DNA from: Candidatus Accumulibacter sp. 66-26
GTDB taxonomy: Bacteria; Pseudomonadota; Gammaproteobacteria; Burkholderiales; Rhodocyclaceae
Direction: 5' to 3'
Assembly (NCBI GenBank): GCA_001897745.1
Contig: MKUH01000006.1
Location: forward strand, 162,490 to 226,489
DNA length: 64,000 nucleotides
The position numbers and the translations under genes were made by a program. Shown here piece by piece: positions 33,266 to 42,845 of this stretch. The notes below the pieces were generated by a model. It saw nothing but the letters and a program-made list of their open reading frames with translations, was not told the DNA's origin and did no database searches. Within the stretch, counting starts at the first letter, position 1. Each line of letters starts with the position of its first letter.

Positions 33266-34975
33266 TTACTTGACGGCGATGTGCTCGATCATCAGCTGCG
33301 TCGTCTGCACGCCGTTGTAGTCGTTGATCGCCAGGCGGTAGGCGGCGCGGATGCGGTCGCCGGGGGGCTGGCTGAAATTGAACTGGATCGCGTCGAGGCG
33401 CTGTTCGCCCTTGCGCAGGCGCAGCTTGAGGTGCTTTTCCTTGAGGATGCGCTGGCTCTCGACGACGAATTCGTCCTCGAACAGCGGCGGCGGGAAGCCC
33501 TGGCCCCAGACCTCGGCTTCGAGCAGGCGCGCGGTGTCGAGCGAGAAATAGGCCGATTCCAGCCCGCCGTCGGTTTCCAGCGTGCGCGTCAGGTCGGCTG
33601 GGGCGAGCAGTTCGTCGGCGACCTGTGCGAAGAGTTCGCGGAAGCGCGCGAAGTCCTCCTCCATCAGCGTCGCGCCGGCGGCCATCGCGTGCCCGCCGAA
33701 TTTCTTGAGGATGCCCGGCGCGCGCTTGGACACGAGGTCGAGGGCGTCGCGCAGGTGCAGGCCGGGAATCGAGCGGCCGGAACCCTTGATCTCGCCATTC
33801 TCGCCGCGCGCGAAGGCGAACACCGGGCGGTGCAGCTTTTCCTTGATGCGCGAGGCGAGGATGCCGACGACGCCCTGGTGCCAGTCGGCGTCGAACAGCG
33901 CCACGCCGGCGCCTTCGGCGACGTCCAGGGTTTCGAGGTGGACGAGCGCCTGCTCCTGCATGCCGGCCTCGATCTCGCGCCGCTCGCGGTTGAGGGCGTC
34001 GAGTTCCTGCGCGATGTTCATGGCGCGCCCGGCGTCGTCGGTGATCAGGCATTCGATGCCGAGCGACATGTCGGAGAGGCGCCCGGCGGCGTTCAGGCGC
34101 GGGCCGAGCATGAAGCCCATGTCGAAGGCCGAGGCCTGCGCCGGGCTGCGGCCGGCGGCGCGGAAGAGGGCGGCGATGCCCGGCGTCAGCTTGCCGTCGC
34201 GCATGCGCTTCAAGCCCTGGCTGACGAGGATGCGGTTGTTGCGGTCGAGCTTGACGACGTCGGCCACCGTGCCGAGCGCGACGAGATCGAGCAGGGCGCC
34301 GAGGTTGGGCTCCGGGCGCGCGCCGTCGGCGAACCAGCCGCGCGCGCGCAGTTCGGCGCGCAGCGCGAGCATCACGTAGAACATGACGCCGACGCCGGCG
34401 ATGCACTTGCTTGGGAAATCGCAGCCGGGCTGGTTCGGATTGACGATGCAGTCGGCCTCGGGCAGCGCGTCGCCGGGCAGGTGGTGGTCGGTGATCAGCG
34501 TGGCGATGCCGAGCTGCTGCGCGCGCGCGACGCCTTCGAGGCTGGCGATGCCGTTGTCGACGGTGACGATGAGGTCCGGTCCCTGCTGCGCGGCGAGGTC
34601 GACGATTTCGGGCGAGAGGCCGTAGCCGTAGGTGAAGCGGTTGGGCACCAGATACTCGACCGTGGCGCCGAAGCTTCGCAGCGCGCGCACGCCGACCGCG
34701 CAGGCGGTGGCGCCGTCGCAGTCGTAGTCGGCGACGATCAGGATCTTCGCCTCGGCCTCCAGCGCGTCGGCGAGCAGCACGGCGGCTTCCTGCGCGTTGG
34801 TCAGCTGCGCCGGCGGCAACAGCGATTTCAGTTCGTAGTCGAGCTCGCCGCGGGTCTGGATGCCGCGCGCGGCGTAGATGCGGGCGAGCAGGGGATGCAG
34901 GCCCTGCTGTTCGAGCTGCCACTGCAGGCGCGGCGGGACGGGACGGGTAGTAACGCGAGATTCGACGTGGGTCAT
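33266..34975 (-). CDS. recJ: Single-stranded-DNA-specific exonuclease RecJ
   Basis: 569 residues, full length. DHH phosphoesterase motifs are intact: VADYDCDGATACAVGVRAL (motif I), IVTVDNGIASLEGV, ITDHHLPGDALPEADCIVNP (DHH motif), and later GVALFDADWHQGVVGILASRIKEK and GSGRSIPGLHLRDAL of the DHHA1 domain. RecJ degrades 5' single-stranded ends in recombination and mismatch repair. It lies 6 bp after the RpfE-type gene on the same strand, so the two are one unit. Confidence 0.95.
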   Translation of the reverse strand: MTHVESRVTTRPVPPRLQWQLEQQGLHPLLARIYAARGIQTRGELDYELKSLLPPAQLTNAQEAAVLLADALEAEAKILIVADYDCDGATACAVGVRALRSFGATVEYLVPNRFTYGYGLSPEIVDLAAQQGPDLIVTVDNGIASLEGVARAQQLGIATLITDHHLPGDALPEADCIVNPNQPGCDFPSKCIAGVGVMFYVMLALRAELRARGWFADGARPEPNLGALLDLVALGTVADVVKLDRNNRILVSQGLKRMRDGKLTPGIAALFRAAGRSPAQASAFDMGFMLGPRLNAAGRLSDMSLGIECLITDDAGRAMNIAQELDALNRERREIEAGMQEQALVHLETLDVAEGAGVALFDADWHQGVVGILASRIKEKLHRPVFAFARGENGEIKGSGRSIPGLHLRDALDLVSKRAPGILKKFGGHAMAAGATLMEEDFARFRELFAQVADELLAPADLTRTLETDGGLESAYFSLDTARLLEAEVWGQGFPPPLFEDEFVVESQRILKEKHLKLRLRKGEQRLDAIQFNFSQPPGDRIRAAYRLAINDYNGVQTTQLMIEHIAVK

Positions 34976-34981
34976 GCGTGT

Positions 34982-36067
34982 TTATCTTTCGCCTTGGGCG
35001 AGGTCGTGGGCCAGCGCCGCGAGGGGCTGCGGGCGCTGCCAGAGTTTCCATTGATCGGCGCGGCCGCTGTCCCAGGCGAGCAGGGCGTAGGCGGTCGATG
35101 CTTCGAGGCGCAGCCGCGTCACCTTGCCGCGCGCGAGCGCCTTGCGCAGCGGGGCGAACCAGTGCGTTTCGAGGGTGTTCAGGGCGGCTGCGTAGGCGTC
35201 GCCGTCCTCGTAGTGGACCGGGCCGAGCAGGTTGTCGAGGACGACGAGGTGGTGCGTGTCCGGCGCGGCGTGCTCAAGCAGGCTCTCCAGATTGCGCGGC
35301 ACGGTGTGCGTCGGGATGCAGGCGGCGCGCGCCAGGCCGAGGGCCAGCGGCTGCGCGCTCCAGACGCCGTCGAAAACGTTGGCGAATCTGCCGTCCTGCG
35401 CGGATTCGCCGCGCGGCGGCAGGGCGCCGGCGCCCCACAGCCACAGGCTGTTGATCGGCGGCCGGCCGCTCGCCTGGCGCTCGGCGTTGACCGCGTGCCC
35501 GTGCATGACCATTTGCGCTTCGTTGAGCAGCTTGCGCAGCCAGCCGGTCTGCGCCGTCTCGGGCAGCTGGCGTTCGACGCGCCGCCCGGCGACCGCCGAG
35601 AGCGGCGGCACGTCGAATTCATCGAGCCGCGTCGTGCCGGCCAGCTGCAGATACCAGCGGTCGGCGCTGGCGACGTGGAAGGTGCCGACGTCGCCGAAGT
35701 AGCGATTGAGTTCGCCGGCCAGCGCCTGCGCTTCGGCGAGCTCGACGCCGATGCTGCCGCTGTCGGCGAGGATGATGCGCTCCTGGTGGAAGCGCAGATG
35801 CACCGGGTCGGCGCACACCCAGCAGGCGTCTTCGACCGCAAGCTGCGCCGCGAGCGTTTCGCCGAGCAGGCGGAAGGCGCCGTAGGGCGCGCCGGCGGGC
35901 TGGCCGAAGGCGTCGGCCAGCGTCGCTTCGAGCGACTGCGGCGGGCGCCGCGTGCGGCGGCTGCGCGCGAGCAGGGCGCTCAGCCCGGGAGCGGCGACGG
36001 CGTCCAGCGTCTGCCGGTCGTCGGGCTCGGGCCAGACGAGTTCCGGAACGATCAGGGTGAGCTGCAT
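34982..36067 (-). CDS. RpfE-type/alkaline-phosphatase-fold-like protein
   Basis: 361 residues from ATG 36065-36067 (MQLTLIVPELVWPEPDDRQTL); an ATG two codons upstream is also possible, and the frame runs further but reads as non-coding. The family is known from betaproteobacteria and xanthomonads, sometimes named regulatory protein RpfE type or phosphoglycerate-mutase-like. Segments such as CWVCADPVHLRFHQERIILAD, INSLWLWGAGALPP and HLVVLDNLLGPVHYEDGDAY are typical. No role is firmly known. Located just upstream of recJ. Confidence 0.75.
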   Translation of the reverse strand: MQLTLIVPELVWPEPDDRQTLDAVAAPGLSALLARSRRTRRPPQSLEATLADAFGQPAGAPYGAFRLLGETLAAQLAVEDACWVCADPVHLRFHQERIILADSGSIGVELAEAQALAGELNRYFGDVGTFHVASADRWYLQLAGTTRLDEFDVPPLSAVAGRRVERQLPETAQTGWLRKLLNEAQMVMHGHAVNAERQASGRPPINSLWLWGAGALPPRGESAQDGRFANVFDGVWSAQPLALGLARAACIPTHTVPRNLESLLEHAAPDTHHLVVLDNLLGPVHYEDGDAYAAALNTLETHWFAPLRKALARGKVTRLRLEASTAYALLAWDSGRADQWKLWQRPQPLAALAHDLAQGER

Positions 36068-36223
36068 GGGCATTTCTGCGGAAAAAAGGGAAACCGGCGG
36101 GGAATGTGCGGAAAAACGCGCGGAAAACGGTGCGGGAGGCAAGGAAAGGCGCGAACAGTGTACCATGGCGCCTTTGCCGTTCCGGCGCGACAGATTCCCC
36201 CATTTTTAAGGCCTTAACGACCG

Positions 36224-37471
36224 ATGGCCCTGCCTTACGAACTCCTGATCGGCCTGCGCTACACGCGCGCCAAGCGGCGCAATCACTTCATTTCCTTCAT
36301 CTCCCTGATTTCCATGCTCGGCATCGCGCTCGGCGTCGCCGCGCTGATCGTCGTGCTTTCGGTGATGAACGGTTTCCAGACCGAGCTGCGCAGCCGCATC
36401 CTGGCCGTCGTCTCGCACGTCCAGATCAGCGGCGCCAACGGCGAGATGGCGGGCTGGGAGCGCGTCGCCGCGCAGGCCGGGAAGCAGCCGCACGTGACCG
36501 GCGCGGCGCCCTTCGTGCAGGCGCAAGGCATGCTCTCCTACGGGCAGTCGGTGCGCGGCGCGCTGGTGCGCGGCATCCTGCCCGACCTCGAGGACAAGGT
36601 CGCCGACTTCCGGCCGCACATGAAGAGCGGCAGCCTCGACGCGCTGACGCCGGATTCCTTCAACATCGTGCTCGGCGCCGAACTGGCGCGCGCGCTCGGC
36701 GTTTTCGTCGGCGACAAGGTGACGCTGATCGCGCCGCAGGGCGTGGTGACGCCGGCCGGCGTCGTGCCGCGCCTGAAGACGTTCAACGTCGTCGGCCTGT
36801 TCGAGGTCGGCATGTTCGAGTACGACAGCGGCCTTGCGCTGATCCGCATGGAGGACGCGCAGCGCCTGTACCGCATGGAGGATCGCGTGTCCGGCGTGCG
36901 CCTCAAGCTCGACGACCTGTTCGCCGCGCCGCGCGTGGCGCGCGAGCTGGTCACGCGGATCGACGCCGACGCCTTCATCAGCGACTGGACGCGCAGCCAC
37001 GCCAACTTCTTCCGCGCCGTGCAGATCGAGAAGAACATGATGTTCATCATCCTTTCGCTGATCGTCGCGGTGGCGGCGTTCAACATCGTGTCGACGCTGG
37101 TCATGGCGGTCACCGACAAGCAGGCCGACATCGCCATCCTGCGCACGCTGGGCGCCAGCCCGGGCAGCGTGATGGCGATCTTCATGGTGCAGGGTGCGCT
37201 GATCGGCTGCATCGGCCTCGGCCTCGGCGTCGCCGGCGGCGTCGCGGTCGCGCTCAACGTCGACGTCCTCGTGCCGCTGATCGAACGCCTGCTCGGTACG
37301 CAGTTCCTGGCCAAGGAGGTGTATTACATCTCCGAGCTGCCGTCCGAGCTGCAGTGGAGCGACGTGACGACGATCACCCTGGTCGCTTTCGTGCTCGCGC
37401 TGGCGGCGACCGTCTATCCGAGCTGGCGCGCTTCGCGCACCAACCCGGCGGAGGCGCTGCGCTATGAGTGA
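36224..37471 (+). CDS. Lipoprotein-releasing ABC permease, LolC/E family
   Basis: 415 residues. Opening [45 protein letters not shown] is diagnostic of LolC/LolE, followed by the large periplasmic domain and three C-terminal helices ([60 protein letters not shown]). It extracts outer-membrane lipoproteins from the inner membrane with LolD. Only one permease gene is present, as in organisms where a single protein replaces the LolC/LolE pair. The lolD ATG lies inside its last codons (37464 versus 37471). Confidence 0.94.
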   Translation: MALPYELLIGLRYTRAKRRNHFISFISLISMLGIALGVAALIVVLSVMNGFQTELRSRILAVVSHVQISGANGEMAGWERVAAQAGKQPHVTGAAPFVQAQGMLSYGQSVRGALVRGILPDLEDKVADFRPHMKSGSLDALTPDSFNIVLGAELARALGVFVGDKVTLIAPQGVVTPAGVVPRLKTFNVVGLFEVGMFEYDSGLALIRMEDAQRLYRMEDRVSGVRLKLDDLFAAPRVARELVTRIDADAFISDWTRSHANFFRAVQIEKNMMFIILSLIVAVAAFNIVSTLVMAVTDKQADIAILRTLGASPGSVMAIFMVQGALIGCIGLGLGVAGGVAVALNVDVLVPLIERLLGTQFLAKEVYYISELPSELQWSDVTTITLVAFVLALAATVYPSWRASRTNPAEALRYE

Positions 37472-38147
37472 AAACGTCGAAACCATCCTGCGCTGCCGCG
37501 GGCTGTCGAAGGTCTACCGGCAGGGGCAGGTCGAGGTGCCGGTGCTCGGCGGCGTCGATTTTTCGGTGGCATCCGGCGAACGGGTCGCCATCGTCGGCGC
37601 CTCCGGCTCCGGCAAGAGCACGCTGCTGCACCTGCTCGGCGGGCTGGACGCGGCGAGCGGCGGCACGGTCGAGCTGATGGGCGCGGACTTGACCCGGATC
37701 AATGAGCGCGAGCGCGGGCTCTGGCGTAATCGCCACCTCGGCTTCGTGTATCAGTTCCATCACCTGCTGCCGGAGTTCACGGCGCTGGAGAACGTCGCCA
37801 TGCCGCTCTTCATCCGCCGCATGCCGCGTGCCGAGGCGGAAAAGAAGGCGGCGGCGGTGCTCTCCGAAGTCGGGCTGGGCCATCGTCTGCAGCACACCCC
37901 GTCGGAACTCTCGGGCGGCGAGCGGCAGCGCGCGGCGATCGCGCGTGCACTGGTCACCGAGCCGGCCTGCGTGCTGGCCGACGAGCCGACCGGCAACCTC
38001 GACCGGCAGACCGCCGAAAGCGTGTTCGAGCTGATGCTGGCGCTCAACCGCGCGCACCGGACGAGTTTCGTGATCGTCACGCACGATCTGGGGCTGGCCG
38101 GCCGGGCCGAGCGGGTGCTGACCCTGCGCGACGGGCGTCTCGAATAG
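37464..38147 (+). CDS. lolD: Lipoprotein-releasing ABC ATPase LolD
   Basis: 227 residues. Walker [21 protein letters not shown]-loop [12 protein letters not shown], signature [15 protein letters not shown], Walker [13 protein letters not shown] and the H-loop VIVTHD are all intact. The short loop between Q-loop and signature ([11 protein letters not shown]) is typical of LolD/MacB-type ATPases. Overlaps the LolC/E gene by 8 bp and is therefore translationally coupled to it. Confidence 0.95.
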   Translation: MSENVETILRCRGLSKVYRQGQVEVPVLGGVDFSVASGERVAIVGASGSGKSTLLHLLGGLDAASGGTVELMGADLTRINERERGLWRNRHLGFVYQFHHLLPEFTALENVAMPLFIRRMPRAEAEKKAAAVLSEVGLGHRLQHTPSELSGGERQRAAIARALVTEPACVLADEPTGNLDRQTAESVFELMLALNRAHRTSFVIVTHDLGLAGRAERVLTLRDGRLE

Positions 38148-38170
38148 CGCTTGGCGCTTGAATAATTGGA

Positions 38171-38200
38171 CAATCCGCGTAAGGTTGGACATGCGGATTG
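38171..38200. repeat. Inverted repeat upstream of the chemoreceptor
   Basis: CAATCCGC (38171-38178) and GCGGATTG (38193-38200) are exact inverse copies with a 14-nt spacer, about 70-95 bp before the chemoreceptor ATG. Could be an operator. A second hairpin, GCGGCAGC-TCC-GCTGCCGC, follows at 38229-38247 and might end the lolD message, though no T run follows. Confidence 0.6.
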
Positions 38201-38267
38201 GGTTGAATGTGGTAATGCTGAAATCGATGCGGCAGCTCCGCTGCCGCCTGGAATCCCGGAGAATAAT

Positions 38268-40286
38268 ATGCAGGCACTGTTCGCTCCCGCCATCGCCCTG
38301 ATGAATCGTCTGGGATACACGAAAAAGTTCGCGGTCATGGGCGCTCTGGCGCTGGTGGCGATCGCCGTCCTGCTCTTCAACCTGTTCAACGCGCTCGATC
38401 AGGTGATTCGGAAGTCGGAGACCGAACTCGTCGGCATCGAGGCGATGAAGCCGATCTCGCGTCTCGTCCAGGCCACGCAGCAGCATCGCGGCCTCTCCTC
38501 CGGCGTGCTCAACGGCAACGAGGCGATGAGGGACAAGCGCGCCGCCAAGGAGAAGGAAGTTTCCGACCTGCTGAAAGCGGTCGAGCCGACGATTCCGGCC
38601 GCGCTGCAGGGCGGCGAAGCCTGGAAGCACATCCAGACCGAGTGGGAGAACCTGCGCAGCGACGGCATGAACCTGATCGTCGGCGAGAACTTCTCGGCGC
38701 ACACCGCGCTGGTCGACGAAATCCTGACCTTCCAGGCGAGCGTCGCCGACGAATACTCGCTGACCAACGATCCGGACATCGATTCGATGTACCTGATCGA
38801 CACCGCGACGATCAAGCTGCCGATCGCGCTCGAGCGCCTCGGCCAGCTGCGCGCGCGCGGCACCGGCATCCTGACCAAGAAACAGATTCTGCAGCAGCAG
38901 CAGGTGGACATGACGGCGCAACTCGCCGAACTCAACTCGGCGGTCAAGGCGCTGCGCCAGAACCTCGACAAGACTTCGCGCTACAACCCCGGCATGAAGG
39001 CCGCGCTCGACGGCGCGGCGCAGGGCATGGTCGAGACGACCGCGCTGGTTTCCAAGCTGATCATCGAGGACATCTTCATCGGCGCCTTCCTGACCGAACC
39101 GGCCGAATACTTCGCGATGACGACGGCGGCCATCGACAAGGGCTACCAGCAGATGTTCGATACGCTCTTCCCCTCGCTCGAACAGCTCATCCACCGGCGG
39201 ATCGACCAGGCCCGGCAGAACCTGCACACGAGCATCGGGATCACCGTGCTGATGCTGCTGATCGTCGGCTACTTCACGGTCGGCGCCTACTACGCGACGA
39301 TCAACAGCATCGGCGAACTCGCCCGCAACGCGCGCACGATCGCCACCGGTGACCTCAGCGTCAAGATCGACCTCGGCACGCGCGACGAACTGAAGCTCGT
39401 CGCCGACAGCTTCAACGACATGGCCGACGCCTTCCGCAACCTGATCCGCAACGTGCAGAGCGGCACCGATCAGGTGTACGAAGCGACCAAGCGCCTGTCC
39501 GAATCGTCGTCGCAGATCACCCTGAGCACCGAGCAGCAGAGCGAGGCGGCGTCGTCGATGGCCGCCGCCGTCGAGCAGATGACGGTCGGCATCGACCATA
39601 TCTCCGGCAACGCGCAGAACGCCAACCAGATTTCGCACCACGCCGGCGACCTCTCGGCCGAGGGCGGCCGCGTGGTCGGTACCGTGGTGCGCGAGATCGA
39701 ACTGATCGCCGGGGTGGTGAACAGTTCGGCCGCGATCATCGGCGAACTCGGGCAACGCTCCGAGCAGATTTCGGCCATCGTCAACGTGATCAAGGAAATC
39801 GCCGACCAGACCAATCTGCTGGCGCTCAACGCGGCGATCGAAGCGGCGCGCGCTGGCGAACAGGGGCGCGGCTTCGCCGTGGTTGCCGACGAAGTGCGTA
39901 AGCTGGCCGAGCGCACGACCAAGTCGACGCAGGAAATTTCGACCATGATCGGCGCCATCCAGAGCGGCACGCAGAACGCCGTGGCGAGCATGAACGAAGG
40001 CGTCGAGCGCGTGAACCAGGGCGTCGCGCTGGCGACGCAGGCCGGCGAGTCGATCAACGAGATCGAGGGCAGTGCGCGCCGCGTCGTCGACACCGTCTCC
40101 GAAATCTCCGAATCGCTGCGCGAGCAGAGCGCGGCGAGCACCGAGATCGCCAAGAACGTCGAGCGCATCGCGCAGATGGCCGAGGAGAACAGTGCAGCGG
40201 TCGCCGAGAACGCGGCCACGGCGGTGCAACTCGAACGCCTGTCGGAAAGCCTCGAAGCCGAGGTGCGCCGCTTCAAGCTCGTTTAG
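38268..40286 (+). CDS. Methyl-accepting chemotaxis receptor
   Basis: 672 residues from ATG 38268, preceded by GGAG. Membrane helix 1 at about 20-41 ([20 protein letters not shown]) and helix 2 at about 320-345 enclose a periplasmic, mostly helical sensor ([21 protein letters not shown] resembles NIT-type sensors). HAMP follows, then the signalling coiled coil with the conserved tip [41 protein letters not shown] at about 505-550. No C-terminal NWETF-type pentapeptide is present. Ligand unknown. Confidence 0.92.
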   Translation: MQALFAPAIALMNRLGYTKKFAVMGALALVAIAVLLFNLFNALDQVIRKSETELVGIEAMKPISRLVQATQQHRGLSSGVLNGNEAMRDKRAAKEKEVSDLLKAVEPTIPAALQGGEAWKHIQTEWENLRSDGMNLIVGENFSAHTALVDEILTFQASVADEYSLTNDPDIDSMYLIDTATIKLPIALERLGQLRARGTGILTKKQILQQQQVDMTAQLAELNSAVKALRQNLDKTSRYNPGMKAALDGAAQGMVETTALVSKLIIEDIFIGAFLTEPAEYFAMTTAAIDKGYQQMFDTLFPSLEQLIHRRIDQARQNLHTSIGITVLMLLIVGYFTVGAYYATINSIGELARNARTIATGDLSVKIDLGTRDELKLVADSFNDMADAFRNLIRNVQSGTDQVYEATKRLSESSSQITLSTEQQSEAASSMAAAVEQMTVGIDHISGNAQNANQISHHAGDLSAEGGRVVGTVVREIELIAGVVNSSAAIIGELGQRSEQISAIVNVIKEIADQTNLLALNAAIEAARAGEQGRGFAVVADEVRKLAERTTKSTQEISTMIGAIQSGTQNAVASMNEGVERVNQGVALATQAGESINEIEGSARRVVDTVSEISESLREQSAASTEIAKNVERIAQMAEENSAAVAENAATAVQLERLSESLEAEVRRFKLV

Positions 40287-40333
40287 GTTCAGATCCGCTC
40301 CGCCGAGTCCGGCTGGAGGTTCGTCGCCATAGG

Positions 40334-40352
40334 CTCCCGTCGGCGACGGGAG
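40334..40352. terminator. Hairpin between convergent genes
   Basis: CTCCCGTC-GGC-GACGGGAG, a perfect 8-bp stem with 3-nt loop midway between the chemoreceptor and the convergent DUF2062 gene. No T run on either side, so a bidirectional terminator is only probable. Confidence 0.5.
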
Positions 40353-40394
40353 ATTCGCCCTCCTTCCCGCAGGCTCCAGGGCCGGCCCCGCGTT

Positions 40395-40946
40395 TCAGGC
40401 GGCGCCGGCCTTTCTTCTTTTCCCTCGTGCGCGCCATGCGCGGATCAGGTAGAGGCGCCAGCCGCCGCGCACGAGCAGATAGCCGGCCGCGGCGAGCAGC
40501 ACGGCCAGCACCACGATGCCGAAAACGAGCGGGCGGCCGAGTCCGAGCGCCCAGTCGATCATGGCGCGCGACCAGTCGGCGAAATGCTGCAGGTCGAACG
40601 CCGGCGGCTCGCTGAAGGGCCTGCCGTTCTCGCCGAGCAGCAGGCGGCCGATTTCGTAGGCCGCGATGTAGAGCGGCACGATGGTCAGCGGGTTGGTGTA
40701 GAGGGTCGTGAACAGGGCGAGCGGCAGATTCACGCGGAATGCCAGGCAGCAGAGCGCCGCGCCGAGCATCTGGAAAGGGCCGGGAATCAGCCCGCAGAAC
40801 ATCCCGACGGCGACCGCGCCGGCCGCCGAATGGCGATTCAGGTGCCACAGGCGCGGGTGCAGCAGGGAGCGCGAGAAGGGCGCCAGCCAGCGGTTTTCGC
40901 TGACCGCGCGATGGTCCGGCAAGTGTTTCCTGAACAGTTTGCGCAT
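40395..40946 (-). CDS. DUF2062 membrane protein
   Basis: 183 residues. RHSAAGAVAVGMFCGLIPGPFQMLGAALCCLAFRVNLPLALFTTLYTNPLTIVPLYIAAYEIG is a strong DUF2062 block with the TNPLT motif, and a C-terminal helix (FGIVVLAVLLAAAGYLLVRGG) precedes a basic tail. The family lies in the inner membrane and is sometimes fused to glycosyltransferases; its role is not known. ATG 40944-40946. Confidence 0.88.
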   Translation of the reverse strand: MRKLFRKHLPDHRAVSENRWLAPFSRSLLHPRLWHLNRHSAAGAVAVGMFCGLIPGPFQMLGAALCCLAFRVNLPLALFTTLYTNPLTIVPLYIAAYEIGRLLLGENGRPFSEPPAFDLQHFADWSRAMIDWALGLGRPLVFGIVVLAVLLAAAGYLLVRGGWRLYLIRAWRARGKRRKAGAA

Positions 40947-41343
40947 GGTGAGGTTGATTTTAGCCGAGGCGGCGCGCGGGCTCGGTATCTTCTTTCGAGG
41001 CTTGCTGTTTCGATGCGGTTTTCATTTTTTAAGATGCCGATGTCAGAAAACGGCATTTGAGTTTTCTTTTTCTGAGTGCCCATGCGGCTTTCGCCGACTT
41101 TTCGTTTGCTAAAAAGTTCGCGTTTCCCCCCCGCTTTTTCGCTACGTAATTTCCACAATGCCTGGCGTCTACGAACGGCTGATAAGCTGATCTACATCAA
41201 GGCGTGTTAAGCACAGCGATGCCTCTCCCGTGGCCGTGCTTAACACGCCTTGGTCTTAGTCGAAGCAGCCGCTTCCGCTATGCATGAGTCAAATATCGAA
41301 TAGGCACGTCCAGTGCCAATCTAAAGAGACTGAGAGAGACCAT
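40947..41343. other. Intergenic region with AT-rich patch and stem-loop
   Basis: About 400 bp between the divergent DUF2062 and hydrolase genes. It is clearly less GC-rich than its surroundings (41020-41160), contains no credible gene and holds the long inverted repeat described separately. Promoters for both genes should be here. Confidence 0.5.
41198..41252. repeat. Stem-loop with perfect 17-bp arms
   Basis: CAAGGCGTGTTAAGCAC (41198-41214) and GTGCTTAACACGCCTTG (41236-41252) are exact reverse complements with a 21-nt GC-rich loop. No T run follows. Single copy in this window. Confidence 0.9.
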
Positions 41344-42579
41344 ATGTTCAATTCCAATACCGAACTTCGCCTGAAGAAGCTGGGTGTCGTCGTTTCCCTG
41401 GCCCTGTGCAGCACCCTGGCCGCCGCCAAGGAGCCGGTCAACGTGCACGCCGCCGAGAAAATCGGCACGGTGCAGCAGGTGTACGACGGAGCGCTGTTCC
41501 CCGATGTCCAGGTCAATACCTTCCGCAATATCGACCGCCTCTTTTCCACCCGCACCGTCACGCATGGCAGCAAGGTGTATCCGCTGCCCGCGAGCGACCG
41601 GCCGCTGAAGAACTTCAAGTTCTCCTCCAACGGCAAGGACTACGACCTCTACGACTACGTTTCGCTCAACCGCGTCAGCGGCCTGCTGGTGCTCAAGGAC
41701 GGCAAGATCGCCTTCGAGAACTACCAGCTCGGCAACAACGAGCAGACGCGCTGGATGTCGATGTCGGTGGTCAAGTCGATCACGGCGACGCTGATCGGCG
41801 TGGCGATCAAGGACGGCTATATCAAGAGCATCGACGATCCGGTCACCAAGTACCTGCCGCAACTCGCCGGCAGCGCCTACGACGGCGTCAGCGTGCGCAA
41901 CCTGCTGCAGATGGCCTCCGGGGTGAACTGGAACGAAACCTACACCGATCCCAAGTCCGACCGCCGCCGCATGCTCGAAGTGCAGAACGCGCAGACGCCG
42001 GGCGGCGTGCTCGACCTGATGGCCAAGCTGCCGCGCGCCGCCGAACCCGGTACGCGCTGGAACTACAGCACCGGCGAAACGCACGTCGCCGGCGCGCTGG
42101 TGCGCGCCGCGGTCGGCAAGCCGGTGGCCCAGTACCTGTCCGAGCGCATCTGGGGCAATTTCGGCATGGAATCCGACGCGACCTGGTGGCTGGAGTCGCC
42201 CGACGGTCTGGAAGTGGGGGGCAGCGGCCTGTCGGCGACCCTGCGCGATTACGGCCGTTTCGGCCTGTTCCTGCTCGGCGGCGGCAAGGTCGGTGCGGAG
42301 CAGGTCCTGCCCGAGGGCTGGATCAAGGAAGCGGGCAGCCCGAAGATGGTGGGCGGCAAGCAGGTGAACTACGGCTACATGCTGTGGCCGATCCCGAACG
42401 CCGCCGGCACCATCAACGAGGGAGCCTTCGAAGCGCGCGGCATCTTCGGCCAGCACATCTACATGAACCCCAGGGAGAACGTCGTGATCGTGGTGTGGAG
42501 CGCGTTGCCCAAGCCGACGGGCAAGGCGACCATCGGCGACAACGACTTCTTCGCCGCGACGACGCAGGCGGTGCGCTGA
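41344..42579 (+). CDS. Serine hydrolase, beta-lactamase (class C-like) fold
   Basis: 411 residues from ATG 41344 (MFNSNTELRLKK). A signal peptide ends at LAAA. The SxxK nucleophile is in SMSVVKSITATLIGVAI (Ser-Val-Val-Lys), the Tyr of the second motif in NYSTGE, and a DDPVTKYLPQLAG helix is typical of serine hydrolases related to esterase EstB and penicillin-binding proteins. Most such proteins are esterases or peptidases rather than beta-lactamases. It follows the stem-loop region and is a single-gene unit. Confidence 0.88.
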   Translation: MFNSNTELRLKKLGVVVSLALCSTLAAAKEPVNVHAAEKIGTVQQVYDGALFPDVQVNTFRNIDRLFSTRTVTHGSKVYPLPASDRPLKNFKFSSNGKDYDLYDYVSLNRVSGLLVLKDGKIAFENYQLGNNEQTRWMSMSVVKSITATLIGVAIKDGYIKSIDDPVTKYLPQLAGSAYDGVSVRNLLQMASGVNWNETYTDPKSDRRRMLEVQNAQTPGGVLDLMAKLPRAAEPGTRWNYSTGETHVAGALVRAAVGKPVAQYLSERIWGNFGMESDATWWLESPDGLEVGGSGLSATLRDYGRFGLFLLGGGKVGAEQVLPEGWIKEAGSPKMVGGKQVNYGYMLWPIPNAAGTINEGAFEARGIFGQHIYMNPRENVVIVVWSALPKPTGKATIGDNDFFAATTQAVR

Positions 42580-42845
42580 TCCCGCCGGATTCGCTCCGCG
42601 CCGGCTGAACGCCGGCGCCGCGTTTCCTTTGCTTTTCCTTCGCCGTCCCCGCGCAAGCCGGAACGGCGATTTTCATTTCTAGGCCGGAAACCCGCGCCGC
42701 CGGGTCGGGGAAAGGCCTAGGCGCGGCCTCGGCCGCAGCCTTGGTCGCAGCCCCGGCCGTTTTCCTGCCTGCGCCTTGCCCCGTGCCCGGACTCCGGCCG
42801 GGGAGGGCGCGCGTCGCGTGCGGCCGAAATCTGCTCTAATAGGCC

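Noticed and set aside
30681-35051. 1456-residue minus-strand frame and a 1513-residue plus-strand frame (28683-33224)
   Set aside because: Both are shadow frames running antisense or out of frame through the GGDEF-EAL, recJ and RpfE-type genes. Only the C-terminal part of the 1513-residue frame, from 30762, is a real protein.
37374-40229. 951-residue minus-strand frame
   Set aside because: Antisense to lolD and the chemoreceptor, with no domain.
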